Assembly: GCA_033344815.1 (NCBI GenBank)
Contig: JAWPMR010000001.1
Span: 2,032,136 to 2,096,135 of the forward strand
From: Paracoccaceae bacterium
GTDB lineage: Bacteria; Pseudomonadota; Alphaproteobacteria; Rhodobacterales; Rhodobacteraceae
DNA length: 64,000 nucleotides
Direction: 5' to 3'
Positions 29,842-39,069 of this stretch are shown here, one piece after another (within the stretch, counting starts at the first letter, position 1; every line of letters starts with the position of its first letter). The position numbers and the translations under genes are program-made. The notes below the pieces were generated by a model. It saw only the letters and a list, made by a program, of their open reading frames with translations. It made no database searches and was not told the DNA's origin.

Positions 29842-30561
29842 ATGGATAAGACGGATCCTTTTGCCGCCACAGTACCTGCGCCCACCGCAACACGTCCTCT
29901 TTTGGGCCTGACGGTTTTGGTGATTGAAGACAGCCGTTTTGCCTGTGAAGCGATGCGATTGTTATGCCTGCGCAGCGGAGCCCGCATTCGTCGGGCTGAT
30001 TGTCTACGTTCTGCGCGACGGCATTTGCAAGTGTATCGCCCGTCCGTGGTGATTGTGGATCTTGGCTTGCCGGACGGGAGCGGTGTCGACCTGATTACAG
30101 AGCTCACGCAGACTGAACCACGTGTTGACGTCGTATTGGGCACATCCGGCGATTTGGATGGCCATGCAGTGACCATGGGAGCAGGCGCAGACGGGTTTTT
30201 GGAAAAACCGATAACATCGCTTGCCGCGTTTCAGCAGGAGGTCTTGTCTAATCTGCCTGCAGATCGCCAACCCAGTGGTTTGCGTCAGCTTTCTGACGAA
30301 GTGATCCAGCCTGATCGTATGGCGTTCCAGGATGACATGGCGCATATCGCCGACGTCCTGCAAGATCCTGCAGATGAGCAGGCCTTGGACTACGTAGCGC
30401 AGTTCGTGGGTGGTGTCGCGCGCTCTGCCCATGATCACATCTTGGAAAAAGCGGCTACTGACCTCGCTCAAAAACGGGCGTCCGGTGAACCCAGCAGCAA
30501 CGAAGCTGCTGCAATTGCCGGGTTGATCCAAGAGCGGCTAACACAAAAACTCGCGATCTAA
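29842..30561 (+). CDS. Response regulator with uncharacterised C-terminal region
   Basis: 239 residues. A receiver domain (about 22-140) has the acidic pair in VIEDSRFAC, the phospho-acceptor Asp in VIVDLGLPDGSG, the Thr/Ser in GTSGD and Lys in LEKPI, so it should be phosphorylatable. The last 100 residues are helical, Ala/Gln/Asp-rich and match no output domain I recognise; no DNA-binding helix-turn-helix is evident. No histidine kinase is nearby. Ends tail-to-tail with the GNAT gene (4-base overlap). Confidence 0.85.
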   Translation: MDKTDPFAATVPAPTATRPLLGLTVLVIEDSRFACEAMRLLCLRSGARIRRADCLRSARRHLQVYRPSVVIVDLGLPDGSGVDLITELTQTEPRVDVVLGTSGDLDGHAVTMGAGADGFLEKPITSLAAFQQEVLSNLPADRQPSGLRQLSDEVIQPDRMAFQDDMAHIADVLQDPADEQALDYVAQFVGGVARSAHDHILEKAATDLAQKRASGEPSSNEAAAIAGLIQERLTQKLAI

Positions 30562-31268
30562 AGCGCCGGATCACTGGCGACGCGTACCGAACGTGTCAGA
30601 TCGCCCAAGCGCTTGCGCTGGACGCCATTTGCATCAAAATTCTGAGGCGCGAGCCATGTTTCGAATGCTGTTTTCAGGGCGGGCCACTCGCTGTCAATCA
30701 CGGCAAACCAGGCGGTGTCACGATTATGACCCTTGGCGATTGTGGCCTGCCGGAACACGCCTTCAAAGCTGAACCCATATCTTTGTGCAGCACGGCGCGA
30801 TCCCAGATTGAGCGCATTGCATTTCCACTCATAACGCCGATAGCCTTGGGAAAAGCTCCATTGCATCATCAGAAACATCGCCTCTGTCGCGGCTCGCGTG
30901 CGCTGGAGTGACGGGCTGTAATTGATATGCCCCACTTCGATGGAACCGTTTCTTGGATCTATGCGCAGAAAACTTGCAACGCCTTCCCAATTTCCGGACT
31001 CAAGATTTCGGACAGCGTAGAAAACAGTGGATTTGTCCTGTACCGTCTCGTGGACCCAGTGACGGTAAAGCTCGAATGACGCAAACGGGCCATAGGGCAA
31101 GTAATCCCAAACAGTGTCTTGCTTTTCAAAGGATTGGTAAAGCGATACGGAATGCAAATCTGCATCCAGCTTTTCTAACTGGGCATATTGCCCGCGCATC
31201 GGCGCGCCTACCGGTTCACAAGGGGGCGTCCAGTCGGGAACCGGCATACCAAGATCTATCGATTTCAT
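30558..31268 (-). CDS. GNAT family N-acetyltransferase (RimJ/RimL-like)
   Basis: 236 residues similar to the Acetyltransf_3 branch. The core includes YAVRNLESGNWEGVASFLRI, the acetyl-CoA region SPSLQRTRAATEAMFLMM and YEWKCNALNLGSRRAAQRYGFSFEGVFR. Possible targets are protein N-termini or small amines; not determinable here. ATG at 31268 preferred over a GTG 6 bases upstream. Confidence 0.87.
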   Translation of the reverse strand: MKSIDLGMPVPDWTPPCEPVGAPMRGQYAQLEKLDADLHSVSLYQSFEKQDTVWDYLPYGPFASFELYRHWVHETVQDKSTVFYAVRNLESGNWEGVASFLRIDPRNGSIEVGHINYSPSLQRTRAATEAMFLMMQWSFSQGYRRYEWKCNALNLGSRRAAQRYGFSFEGVFRQATIAKGHNRDTAWFAVIDSEWPALKTAFETWLAPQNFDANGVQRKRLGDLTRSVRVASDPAL

Positions 31269-31326
31269 ATGCACACGTTAGAATCTAATGCTCCTCACGC
31301 CAACCAATTCCATCATGAATTGACAC

Positions 31327-33102
31327 TTAGTCTTGCGGGATGACGCGCAACCCAAGATCCATCAATTGGTCACTACTCGGGTCTGACGGAGCGGACATCA
31401 TCAAGTCTTCTGCGCGTTGGTTCATTGGAAACAGGATCACTTCGCGAATATTACTTTCGTCAGCGAGCAACATGACGATCCGGTCAATTCCAGCGGCACA
31501 TCCACCATGCGGGGGTGCGCCATATTGAAATGCGTTGACCATGCCACCGAAACGCTTGCGCACTTCGTCCTCGCCGTATCCTGCTATTTCGAAGGCCTTG
31601 AACATGATTTCCGGCTTGTGGTTCCGGATCGCACCGGACACCAACTCGTATCCATTGCACGCCAGATCATATTGGTACCCGAGTACATCCAGTGGATCAC
31701 CTTCCAATGCGGCCATCCCCCCTTGTGGCATAGAAAACGGGTTGTGCTCAAAATCGATCTTGCCGGTTTCGGCGTCTTTTTCATAGATCGGGAAATCAAC
31801 AATCCATGCAAAGGCAAACCTGTTTTCATCGGTCAAGCCCAGCTCTGCGCCAATCGCATTTCGCGCCTTTCCTGCGATCGTTTCAAATGTCTTTGGCTTT
31901 CCACCCAGAAAGAACGCTGCATCGCCAATGCCCAGACCGAGTTGGAGGCGAATGGCCTCGGTACGTTCGGGCCCGATATTTTTTGCCAAAGGACCGGCGG
32001 CTTCCATACCATTGCCCTGGTCGCGCCAGAAAATGTAACCCATCCCCGGTAAGCCTTCTTTTTGCGCAAACGCATTCATCCGGTCACAAAACTTGCGGCT
32101 GCCGCCTGTTGGCGCAGGAATGGCTCGAATTTCGGTGCCCTCTTGCTCCAGCAGCTTGGCGAAAATCGCGAAACCGGAGCCCGCAAAATGCTCCGACACA
32201 ACTTGCATCTTTATAGGATTTCGCAAATCGGGTTTGTCCGAACCGTACCAAAGAGCAGCATCCTTGTACGAAATCTGTGGCCAGTCCTGATCAACGCTCT
32301 TGCCGCCGCCAAATTCCTCAAAAATTCCAGTCATCACCGGTTGGATGGTGTCAAATACGTCCTGTTGTTCAACAAAACTCATTTCCAGATCGAGCTGATA
32401 AAAATCGGTAGGGGAACGGTCCGCACGCGGATCCTCATCCCGGAAACAGGGGGCGATCTGGAAATACTTATCGAAGCCAGAAACCATCAAAAGCTGTTTG
32501 AATTGCTGAGGTGCCTGCGGCAATGCGTAGAACTTGCCCGGATGCAACCGGGACGGGACCAGAAAATCGCGCGCGCCTTCCGGACTTGAAGCGGTAATGA
32601 TCGGCGTCTGGAATTCTCGGAAGTCTTTTTCCCACATTCGACGGCGAATCGAGGATACGACATCCGATCGCAACGCCATATTGGCCTGCATTTTTTCCCG
32701 GCGCAGGTCGAGGTAGCGGTAGCGCAGGCGCGTTTCTTCGGGGTATTCCTGATCGCCAAAAACTTGCAGGGGCAGTTCAGCAGCTGCACCCAAAATTTCA
32801 ATATCCCGAACATAGACCTCAATAGCGCCGGTCGGAATTTTCGCGTTCACCAAGGAAGCATCGCGAGCTTTGACTTCGCCATCGATGCGAATGCACCATT
32901 CTGCGCGCACTTTCTCAACCTGCGTAAACACTTCACTATCAGGGTCGCAAAGCACTTGCGTCATGCCATAGTGATCACGCAAATCAATGAACAGAACGCC
33001 ACCATGATCTCGAACCCTGTGTACCCATCCGGACAAACGTACTTTCTCGCCAACATCGTTCGCGTTCAGATCGGCGCAGGAGTGGCTGCGATAGGCATGC
33101 AT
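31327..33102 (-). CDS. aspS: Aspartyl-tRNA synthetase
   Basis: Class IIb synthetase, 591 residues: N-terminal OB-fold ([22 protein letters not shown]), catalytic core with motif 2 [19 protein letters not shown], the bacterial GAD insertion, and motif 3 [15 protein letters not shown]. In alphaproteobacteria this enzyme is often the non-discriminating type that also charges tRNA-Asn; I cannot tell which from sequence alone. Confidence 0.97.
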   Translation of the reverse strand: MHAYRSHSCADLNANDVGEKVRLSGWVHRVRDHGGVLFIDLRDHYGMTQVLCDPDSEVFTQVEKVRAEWCIRIDGEVKARDASLVNAKIPTGAIEVYVRDIEILGAAAELPLQVFGDQEYPEETRLRYRYLDLRREKMQANMALRSDVVSSIRRRMWEKDFREFQTPIITASSPEGARDFLVPSRLHPGKFYALPQAPQQFKQLLMVSGFDKYFQIAPCFRDEDPRADRSPTDFYQLDLEMSFVEQQDVFDTIQPVMTGIFEEFGGGKSVDQDWPQISYKDAALWYGSDKPDLRNPIKMQVVSEHFAGSGFAIFAKLLEQEGTEIRAIPAPTGGSRKFCDRMNAFAQKEGLPGMGYIFWRDQGNGMEAAGPLAKNIGPERTEAIRLQLGLGIGDAAFFLGGKPKTFETIAGKARNAIGAELGLTDENRFAFAWIVDFPIYEKDAETGKIDFEHNPFSMPQGGMAALEGDPLDVLGYQYDLACNGYELVSGAIRNHKPEIMFKAFEIAGYGEDEVRKRFGGMVNAFQYGAPPHGGCAAGIDRIVMLLADESNIREVILFPMNQRAEDLMMSAPSDPSSDQLMDLGLRVIPQD

Positions 33103-33135
33103 GGGCGTATCCCTTCAGGGTCAGATTTCGCGCCA

Positions 33136-33164
33136 GATACACCTTTTGAGCAAGGGGAAGTCAA
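33136..33164 (-). promoter_or_regulatory. Candidate sigma-70 promoter of aspS
   Basis: On the minus strand TTGACT (33164-33159) is followed after 17 bases by TGTATC (33141-33136). It would give a leader of about 27 bases before the aspS ATG at 33102. Judged by eye only. Confidence 0.45.
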
Positions 33165-33440
33165 GGTATCCGCGAAGAGATTTCCACTCTGTCCGTTGAC
33201 CGCTTCCTCGATCCTGGTGCAAGCAGGCTTCCAGTAAGGGCAGCTTGATTACGACTCGGTTGATTGCATGCCAGTTTTGCCACGTCGCGTAAGCAGATTT
33301 AGAAATCAAGAAGTCGAAAGGACCGCGATCTTCTGAAAACCACGGCAACCCCTAAGAATTCAAGATCTCTAGCGGTATTAGAACACCTAGGCGCACTATC
33401 AAACCGGCCATTGCTAACCGACTGATCCCGAGAATGGGTG
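33165..33440. other. Intergenic region between aspS and the glycosyltransferase gene
   Basis: With the promoter above this is a 338-base stretch without a supported gene. Short open frames here lack ribosome sites and conserved features. The aspS promoter lies in its left part; no repeat or RNA gene was recognised in the remainder. Confidence 0.6.
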
Positions 33441-34310
33441 TCAAGGCATGTAGTCGCCTTTTTGATACCGGTTCATGTCAAATCGCAATGTGCCTTTGAA
33501 GTAGGCCTGTGCCTGCGCTCGCTTGCGCGCAGAAATCAAATTGAGAGGCGACAGCAACTTGCTGACGGCCCTGAACCACGCCCGTGGCGCCGGCATGGAA
33601 ATGCCGTGCTTTTGCTCCACGTACATTCTTGATTGCGCGATAAAAAACGCCTTGAGCGCGGCCCCTTCTGCCGCACTACCCGATGACTTTCCGCCCAGAT
33701 GAGTCACCGTAGCGCCATGTTCAATTCGCAACGTCCAACCCGCTTGACGCATCCGAAAAACCAGGTCGTCATCTTCATGATAAAGAAAGATTTTTTCGTC
33801 AAACCCAGCCACGTCCTCAAAAGCGGATTGTCGGCAAAAGAGAGCAGCGCCCGTCAGGATATTCACCTGCACGCTGTCTTTGTTCCCGGGCGCCGCATAC
33901 CGCCGGTCTGTATACTCAGCACGCGAAATGAGAGCGGATCTGCGATCAAGTCTCAGTTTGCTCTTGCTATTCAGGATCGCCGGGTTCATCGCGCCCGCTT
34001 GCGGATGTATTTCTGCCGCTCCGATCAAAGACTTGCAACAGTCCGGGGTCAGCGTAGAGTCCGGATTGCAAAAGAAAACGAACTCTTTCTTGTTGCCTGC
34101 CGCACCGCGATTGCAAGCCGTTCCAAACCCCATATTGCGCGGCAATGCGACCACTGTTGCTCCCAGTTGCTCCGCAATCTCGCGAGATGAATCACTACTG
34201 TTGTTATCAACGACGATTACTTCGATGCCCTTCGGAACCGACGACAAAAACGCCCCTATGACCTCAGCACTATTGTAGGTAACAGACACGATTCTGAGAC
34301 GGTCATGCAT
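33441..34310 (-). CDS. Family 2 glycosyltransferase
   Basis: 289 residues, GT-A fold, rhamnosyltransferase-like. The nucleotide-sugar core has VSVTYNSAEVI, VVDNNSSDSS, GFGTACNRGA and the DxD-like FFCNPDSTL; the acceptor side has FLYHEDDDLVFRMRQAGW. No membrane segment. It stands alone rather than in a polysaccharide cluster, so the acceptor is unknown. Confidence 0.88.
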   Translation of the reverse strand: MHDRLRIVSVTYNSAEVIGAFLSSVPKGIEVIVVDNNSSDSSREIAEQLGATVVALPRNMGFGTACNRGAAGNKKEFVFFCNPDSTLTPDCCKSLIGAAEIHPQAGAMNPAILNSKSKLRLDRRSALISRAEYTDRRYAAPGNKDSVQVNILTGAALFCRQSAFEDVAGFDEKIFLYHEDDDLVFRMRQAGWTLRIEHGATVTHLGGKSSGSAAEGAALKAFFIAQSRMYVEQKHGISMPAPRAWFRAVSKLLSPLNLISARKRAQAQAYFKGTLRFDMNRYQKGDYMP

Positions 34311-34395
34311 AAATGCCTGCGTGGTTAAGGGTTGACCAAGACACTCAAACTAGCGGGAAAACCCAACAGGTGCCAGACCATAAGGAACCAAAAAC

Positions 34396-35067
34396 CTAGA
34401 GCGCATGCAACCTGTGACGCTCTAACAACTCGACAAGCATCTCGCGCGCCTGTTGGCGATGCGCGCGGTGGGCTGCGCGCGCCATGTTGGCGTCGCCCTG
34501 CTCAATGGCCTGGTAAACACGGCGATGAGCTTCATTTGACCTCAACGGCACGGGACGCATGAACAGGGTCGTTGCGCGGGCGCGGCGCACCTGATCCTGC
34601 ATCATCATGACAATCGTCTCTATGCGACTGTTTTGACCCAAGCGCACCAGTTCCGTGTGGAAGCGGTCATCTGCTTTCGACCAGTCTTCAAGACTATTGG
34701 ACGCCACGGCGATCTCCATATCTTCGATGGCGCGCGCCAAGTCTTGCAACTCCTCCGAACCGTAGCCTTTTTGCGCGGCCCGCTCTGCTGCAAGGCTCTC
34801 CAGTTCGGTCAGGACATCGTAAATCTCGCGCATGTCGTCAGGCGAAACCGGTAAAATCCGTACGCCCTTGCGCGGGCGCAGCTCAAGCAATCCCTGTGCT
34901 TCCAGCATGAGAACAGCTTCGCGCACAGGCGTGCGGGACATCTCAAGCAGCTGCGCGAGTTCGGATTCCAAATGATTTGATCCGGCGGCCAGTTGTCCCG
35001 AGAACACCATCTCTCTTAACGCATTTAACGCGCGTTGTGCATGGGATGGGGATTTGGTTTCGATCAA
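34396..35067 (-). CDS. GntR family transcriptional regulator, FCD subfamily
   Basis: 223 residues starting at TTG 35067 with TGGAG 7 bases upstream. Winged helix (about 10-70: LESELAQLLEMSRTPVREAVLMLEAQGLL) and a C-terminal FCD ligand domain whose metal-binding His/Asp residues appear in DDRFHTELVRL and the AHRRVYQAI helix. No obvious target operon beside it. Confidence 0.9.
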   Translation of the reverse strand: MIETKSPSHAQRALNALREMVFSGQLAAGSNHLESELAQLLEMSRTPVREAVLMLEAQGLLELRPRKGVRILPVSPDDMREIYDVLTELESLAAERAAQKGYGSEELQDLARAIEDMEIAVASNSLEDWSKADDRFHTELVRLGQNSRIETIVMMMQDQVRRARATTLFMRPVPLRSNEAHRRVYQAIEQGDANMARAAHRAHRQQAREMLVELLERHRLHAL

Positions 35068-35186
35068 GAACGCTCCAGTTTGATACTGAGGCTTGCAGTC
35101 GCCTCGCAGTACTCAATGAAGGCCCGAAACGGTGCAAAAATGCAAGCGGCCTCATCGCCGGCGTATGCTAGCGACGACAAAGCATC

Positions 35187-36602
35187 CTAAGCTGCGATCA
35201 GGGATTGGGCTTTTGCGGTGGCACGGTCTGCCTGACCTTGATCGCCGAGACCTTTGAAAGCCCGCGCTACAGCACGCCAGTTTTGCGCCGAAGTCGGTTT
35301 TGTCCCGGTACGTTCGTTTGCCAGTGCAAGTGCCAGATCGAACCGCTTCGCCCGCAAAGCCGCCTCAAGCAATGTCCATCCAATGATATCACGTTGCGCA
35401 AAACTGCCCCCAAGGCGGTGGGTCATGTACCGGACCGGCAACAGGCGATCCACGCACATGCCATAATCTTCGCGTTTGAAATCCTGCATCGCCATACAAA
35501 ATGGCAACCCGATTTCACGCGTCATCGCAACATTGGCATCCGACGCGCTCTCGACGTAACGCTCGTTTGCGGAGAGCAAAGCTTTCTGGGCGTCCACCCG
35601 GTCATCGGACACAAAGGTCAGCATCGCGTGCACGTCGTTAAAGGCATATAACGTGTCTTGGGCGGCAGGCTCCCACTTGTTGGCCAGATGGGTCCAGCGA
35701 TCACCCCCCTCTTGCCCGACCAGATTCATGCGCCACAAAAGGGCAGCTGCATCCAGTTCTTCATACTTGTGACCATCCTTATTACGGGAATCGAGATGGG
35801 TATCGAAAATATTGAACACTTCATCATATTGTTCGAGATCAAGATGATAGAGCCCCGTGTGCCACCAAAGATGGTTGGCAAAATTGGAAGTCCCCCACAT
35901 ACCCGCGTGTTCGCGCATGAAACGGATTCCACCTGCTTGCCGGCCTCGCATTTCCATCACGTGGCTAACCGTGTGGACTGCATAGGGATTATCCGGACGA
36001 ATCGACAAGGCGTGACGCGCCAGCTCTTCTGCACGGGCAAAATCGCGATTCTCTTCGAGCCCGAATGAGTAGAAACCGAGCACGAATTCGTAGCCCGGGA
36101 TGCTCTCGTCCCAAAGGTTGAACACACGCGCCACAACATCGCGCTGCCCCGGCACATCGCCCAGCAAAACCATCGTGTAGTGGATCAATTCTAGAGCGAG
36201 AAGATCCATCGGATACTGGGTTAGAACCGCTTCCCATTTTTGCACGGCGCCAAAGAAGTCGCCTTGCACCCATGCGCGGACCGCCTCGTAATGGCCACGT
36301 TCGCGATCATTCGCCCCGGCAAGCAACCTCTCTGCCTGCGCGAGACTTTCAACCATCAGATCGTAAATCCGGGTTTCCATCGCCTGAGTCAGCCAACCGG
36401 CCTTGAACAGCCATCCCATCAGAAAATCCGGATGTTCGGCCAGTATCTCGTCTATCTCGGCGATTGCATCCCCGCGAAAGGACAATGACATGACGACTGC
36501 CCGCTCAAGACCACCAATGGCGGCGCGGTCGCGGTACGAGACTGGGACGCCTCTTACATCAACACAAGGCAATGGCTTGTTGGCAGCTGTTTGAACGATC
36601 AT
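35187..36602 (-). CDS. StaR/TTC38-like tetratricopeptide protein
   Basis: 471 residues made of degenerate TPR helices, resembling the conserved family that includes Streptomyces StaR and animal TTC38 (PGYEFVLGFYSFGLEENRDFARAEELARHAL, NPYAVHTVSHVMEMRGR, NHLWWHTGLYHLDLEQYDEVFNIFD). No catalytic domain or export signal. Biochemical function of the family is unknown. AAGGA lies 10 bases before the ATG. Confidence 0.82.
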   Translation of the reverse strand: MIVQTAANKPLPCVDVRGVPVSYRDRAAIGGLERAVVMSLSFRGDAIAEIDEILAEHPDFLMGWLFKAGWLTQAMETRIYDLMVESLAQAERLLAGANDRERGHYEAVRAWVQGDFFGAVQKWEAVLTQYPMDLLALELIHYTMVLLGDVPGQRDVVARVFNLWDESIPGYEFVLGFYSFGLEENRDFARAEELARHALSIRPDNPYAVHTVSHVMEMRGRQAGGIRFMREHAGMWGTSNFANHLWWHTGLYHLDLEQYDEVFNIFDTHLDSRNKDGHKYEELDAAALLWRMNLVGQEGGDRWTHLANKWEPAAQDTLYAFNDVHAMLTFVSDDRVDAQKALLSANERYVESASDANVAMTREIGLPFCMAMQDFKREDYGMCVDRLLPVRYMTHRLGGSFAQRDIIGWTLLEAALRAKRFDLALALANERTGTKPTSAQNWRAVARAFKGLGDQGQADRATAKAQSLIAA

Positions 36603-36722
36603 CAGGCGCGGTCCTTAACAATTCGGTTTAACCGCAAAATAGTCGCTTGACCCGAAATTGCACTCAGGATCGACACACTCACGAAAAATCTATCGTTTTG
36701 TCAGCTGGCGAGAGCGCGATTG

Positions 36723-37958
36723 TTAGTCGGCTTGGCGGTGAAGTGCCGCATAACCATCCCGTGTTTGTGGGGTTTTTATGTTCAAAACCTTGCCCGCAAT
36801 CAGGTTACGCAGCATCTGCGCAGTTCCGCCACCGATGGTGAACATCCGCGCATCCCGCACCATGCGCTCGATCGGATTGTTACGGGAATAGCCGCCAGCA
36901 CCGTGCAATTGCAATGCATCATTCGTAACTTTAACGGCCATTTCCGATGCAAAAACCTTCGCCTGAGCGGCAAGCATCGGTTCAGGGAAACCTGATTCCT
37001 GATATTCGGCACTTTTGGCAGCGCGCCAAATCATCATGCGCGCGGCATCGATTTGGATCGACATATCTGCCAACATCCATTGAAGACCCTGAAATTCGGC
37101 GATGGGTCTGCCAAACTGCTCACGCTGTTTGACATGCTCACAGGCTGCTTCGAAAGCCCCCTGCGCAATGCCAAGCGCCACCGTCGCCGCCCCAACACGC
37201 TGGGCATTATAGGCGTTCATCAATCCCGCAAATCCCCGTTCGATGCCTTCAGGTGGTGTGATCAGCCGGTCAAATGGAAGAGTCAGGTCGTTAAAATGAA
37301 CGGCGGTTTCCGGAATGCCACGCAGCCCCATCGTCGGTTCACGCGCGCCAATGTCGAGGCCTGCCTCACCCAGGAACGCCATAAAACCGCCAATCCCTTT
37401 GAAAACGCCGTCCTCAATAACGCGGGCAAAAATCAAGTGCAGGCGCGACACTCCACCGCCCGTAATCCAGTGTTTGGAACCGTTAAGCACCCATTTATCG
37501 CCATTTCGAACAGCAGTCGTTGTCATTTCTGTCGCGGCACTTCCCGCGCCTGGCTCGGTAATGCAAATCGCGGGTTTGTCGCCAGACAGCACATGCTCGG
37601 CGGCTGTCTTGCGCTGTTTCGCGGTGCCATAGGCCAAAATAGCGCCCACCGCACCCATGTTTCCCTCCACGACAATACGACCAGAAACGCCACAGCAGCG
37701 GGCAAGTTCCTCCACAACCAAAGCGACCTCAAAACAGGATAGCTGCTGCCCTCCAAGGTCCTTGGGAACAGACATTCCCATGAAACCGGCTTGGCTGAGC
37801 GCAGTCACGACCTGCCTCGGATAGGCTTCTGTTCGGTCTGTTTCAAAAGCTGAGGGCCTTGCCACCTGTTCGGCCAAGGCGCGTGCACGCTGCTTCAATT
37901 CGGCTTGATCATCGGTCAGAAAATGCAGCGGATCGTCTTGAACAAATCTGTCGAACAT
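36723..37958 (-). CDS. Acyl-CoA dehydrogenase-fold flavoprotein lacking the usual general base
   Basis: 411 residues from ATG 37958 (GGAG 7 bases upstream). The acyl-CoA dehydrogenase fold is clear: ICITEPGAGSAATEM, WITGGG, GLRGIPETAVHFNDL, the FAD/CoA helix REQFGRPIAEFQG and QLHGAGGYSRNNPIERMVRDAR. However the canonical catalytic Glu of the YEGT motif is Gly377 (TIGGGTAQ), and the alternative helix-G position is Gln253 (AYNAQRV). 3-sulfinopropionyl-CoA desulfinase is a known acyl-CoA-dehydrogenase-fold enzyme without this base; Arg94 in SGRIVVEGN might match its essential Arg. An ordinary dehydrogenase seems unlikely. Confidence 0.85.
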   Translation of the reverse strand: MFDRFVQDDPLHFLTDDQAELKQRARALAEQVARPSAFETDRTEAYPRQVVTALSQAGFMGMSVPKDLGGQQLSCFEVALVVEELARCCGVSGRIVVEGNMGAVGAILAYGTAKQRKTAAEHVLSGDKPAICITEPGAGSAATEMTTTAVRNGDKWVLNGSKHWITGGGVSRLHLIFARVIEDGVFKGIGGFMAFLGEAGLDIGAREPTMGLRGIPETAVHFNDLTLPFDRLITPPEGIERGFAGLMNAYNAQRVGAATVALGIAQGAFEAACEHVKQREQFGRPIAEFQGLQWMLADMSIQIDAARMMIWRAAKSAEYQESGFPEPMLAAQAKVFASEMAVKVTNDALQLHGAGGYSRNNPIERMVRDARMFTIGGGTAQMLRNLIAGKVLNIKTPQTRDGYAALHRQAD

Positions 37959-38054
37959 CACGAAACTCCGATTGGGGAACTGCTGATATACTACATCATT
38001 TGCATTCTTAACGGTAACGAGTTTTTCGATTTATTTTCGTAAGTTTTTCCAATG

Positions 38055-38903
38055 TTAAAGGGCATTCAGAAAGGTTTGTATCAATGCATCCGTAGCGGCA
38101 CCGTTCATTACCAGAGCACCAATATCCCGCATGTGCGGAGGATCACCAAACGGTACTGATCTTAACCCAGGCCAAACACCTGATTGTCCACGGCATACCG
38201 GAACAATGGCCACACCCAATCCTTCGCGCACCATGACCCGAATGGCATCCAGTGAGTCAATTTCCATTGTCGCATTGACCGAGATCTCGCGCGACTTCAA
38301 ATGTGCCTCGATATCACTGCCAGCCCATGTCTTGCGATTGAACCAGATAAAGGGTTGGCACGTCAGCAGCGCATTTGCGTCGCCAGTGGCGTCTTGGGGC
38401 GCTATGACGACCAGCGGTTCATGCGCGATGTGGTGCCATTCGAGCCCTGGCACAGGATGCGGTGGTTTAGTGCAAACAACAACATCCAACCCACCCTGAG
38501 ATAATTGCTTGGCAAGGTTATCGGAACTGCCGCTACGCACATCAAAGGACAATTCCGGGTGCAGGGCTTTTAGTTCGGCCAAGGCACCGGGTAGAAAACT
38601 GCTCAATACCGTCGGAACGGCACCAACGATCAGACGTCCGCGAACCAATTGGCCTTGAACCACGTCATGCGAGGAATCAAAGAGAGCCACGACTTTGCGC
38701 GCGTGGTCCACCAAGGCACGCGCCTTGAGCGTCGGTATCGGAGGCCGGGCAGTACGATCAAAAAGGACAACGCCCAATTCATCCTCTAATCCCTTGATCT
38801 GAAGACTTATTGCCGAATGAGAACGGCCTATTGCCTTTCCCGCCGACGCAAAAGATCCGGTGTCAACCACGGCAATCAAGATGCGCATCTGAAGAATGTT
38901 CAT
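38055..38903 (-). CDS. LysR family transcriptional regulator
   Basis: 282 residues from ATG 38903. N-terminal winged helix (MNILQMRILIAVVDTGSFASAGKAIGRSHSAISLQIKGLE, about 1-60) and a periplasmic-binding-type effector domain. Divergent from ycaO with 166 bases between starts and a T-N11-A site in the gap, so it may control ycaO-tfuA and itself; it could also act on the acyl-CoA-dehydrogenase-like gene 97 bases downstream on the same strand. Confidence 0.92.
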   Translation of the reverse strand: MNILQMRILIAVVDTGSFASAGKAIGRSHSAISLQIKGLEDELGVVLFDRTARPPIPTLKARALVDHARKVVALFDSSHDVVQGQLVRGRLIVGAVPTVLSSFLPGALAELKALHPELSFDVRSGSSDNLAKQLSQGGLDVVVCTKPPHPVPGLEWHHIAHEPLVVIAPQDATGDANALLTCQPFIWFNRKTWAGSDIEAHLKSREISVNATMEIDSLDAIRVMVREGLGVAIVPVCRGQSGVWPGLRSVPFGDPPHMRDIGALVMNGAATDALIQTFLNAL

Positions 38904-38941
38904 GGAACCAATAGCCAATACCTTTTAGCGCGCCCTGGACA

Positions 38942-38960
38942 ATTTCATGCAATACTAAAT
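38942..38960. promoter_or_regulatory. LysR-type operator candidate (ATTT-N11-AAAT)
   Basis: Interrupted palindrome ATTT (38942-38945), 11 bases, AAAT (38957-38960), the T-N11-A architecture bound by LysR proteins. It lies between the divergent lysR and ycaO starts, 39 bases from the lysR ATG. Confidence 0.5.
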
Positions 38961-39069
38961 GACCACGTCCCGCGGGTCCATCGGATCGGGTCGGCCAGCA
39001 CAAAACGCCATTCCAGATCAGTCGCAATTATGATTTGAATACAGATGAACAACAGAGAGCAGAAACGTG

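Noticed and set aside
37053-37742. 229-codon plus-strand frame opposite the acyl-CoA-dehydrogenase-like gene
   Set aside because: Antisense shadow with no ribosome site or recognisable domain.
38959-39033. 24-codon open frame just upstream of ycaO as a possible precursor peptide (MTTSRGSIGSGRPAQ...)
   Set aside because: No ribosome site, overlaps the LysR-type operator, and no Cys, repeat or leader-like feature; the repeat-tailed protein is a better substrate candidate.
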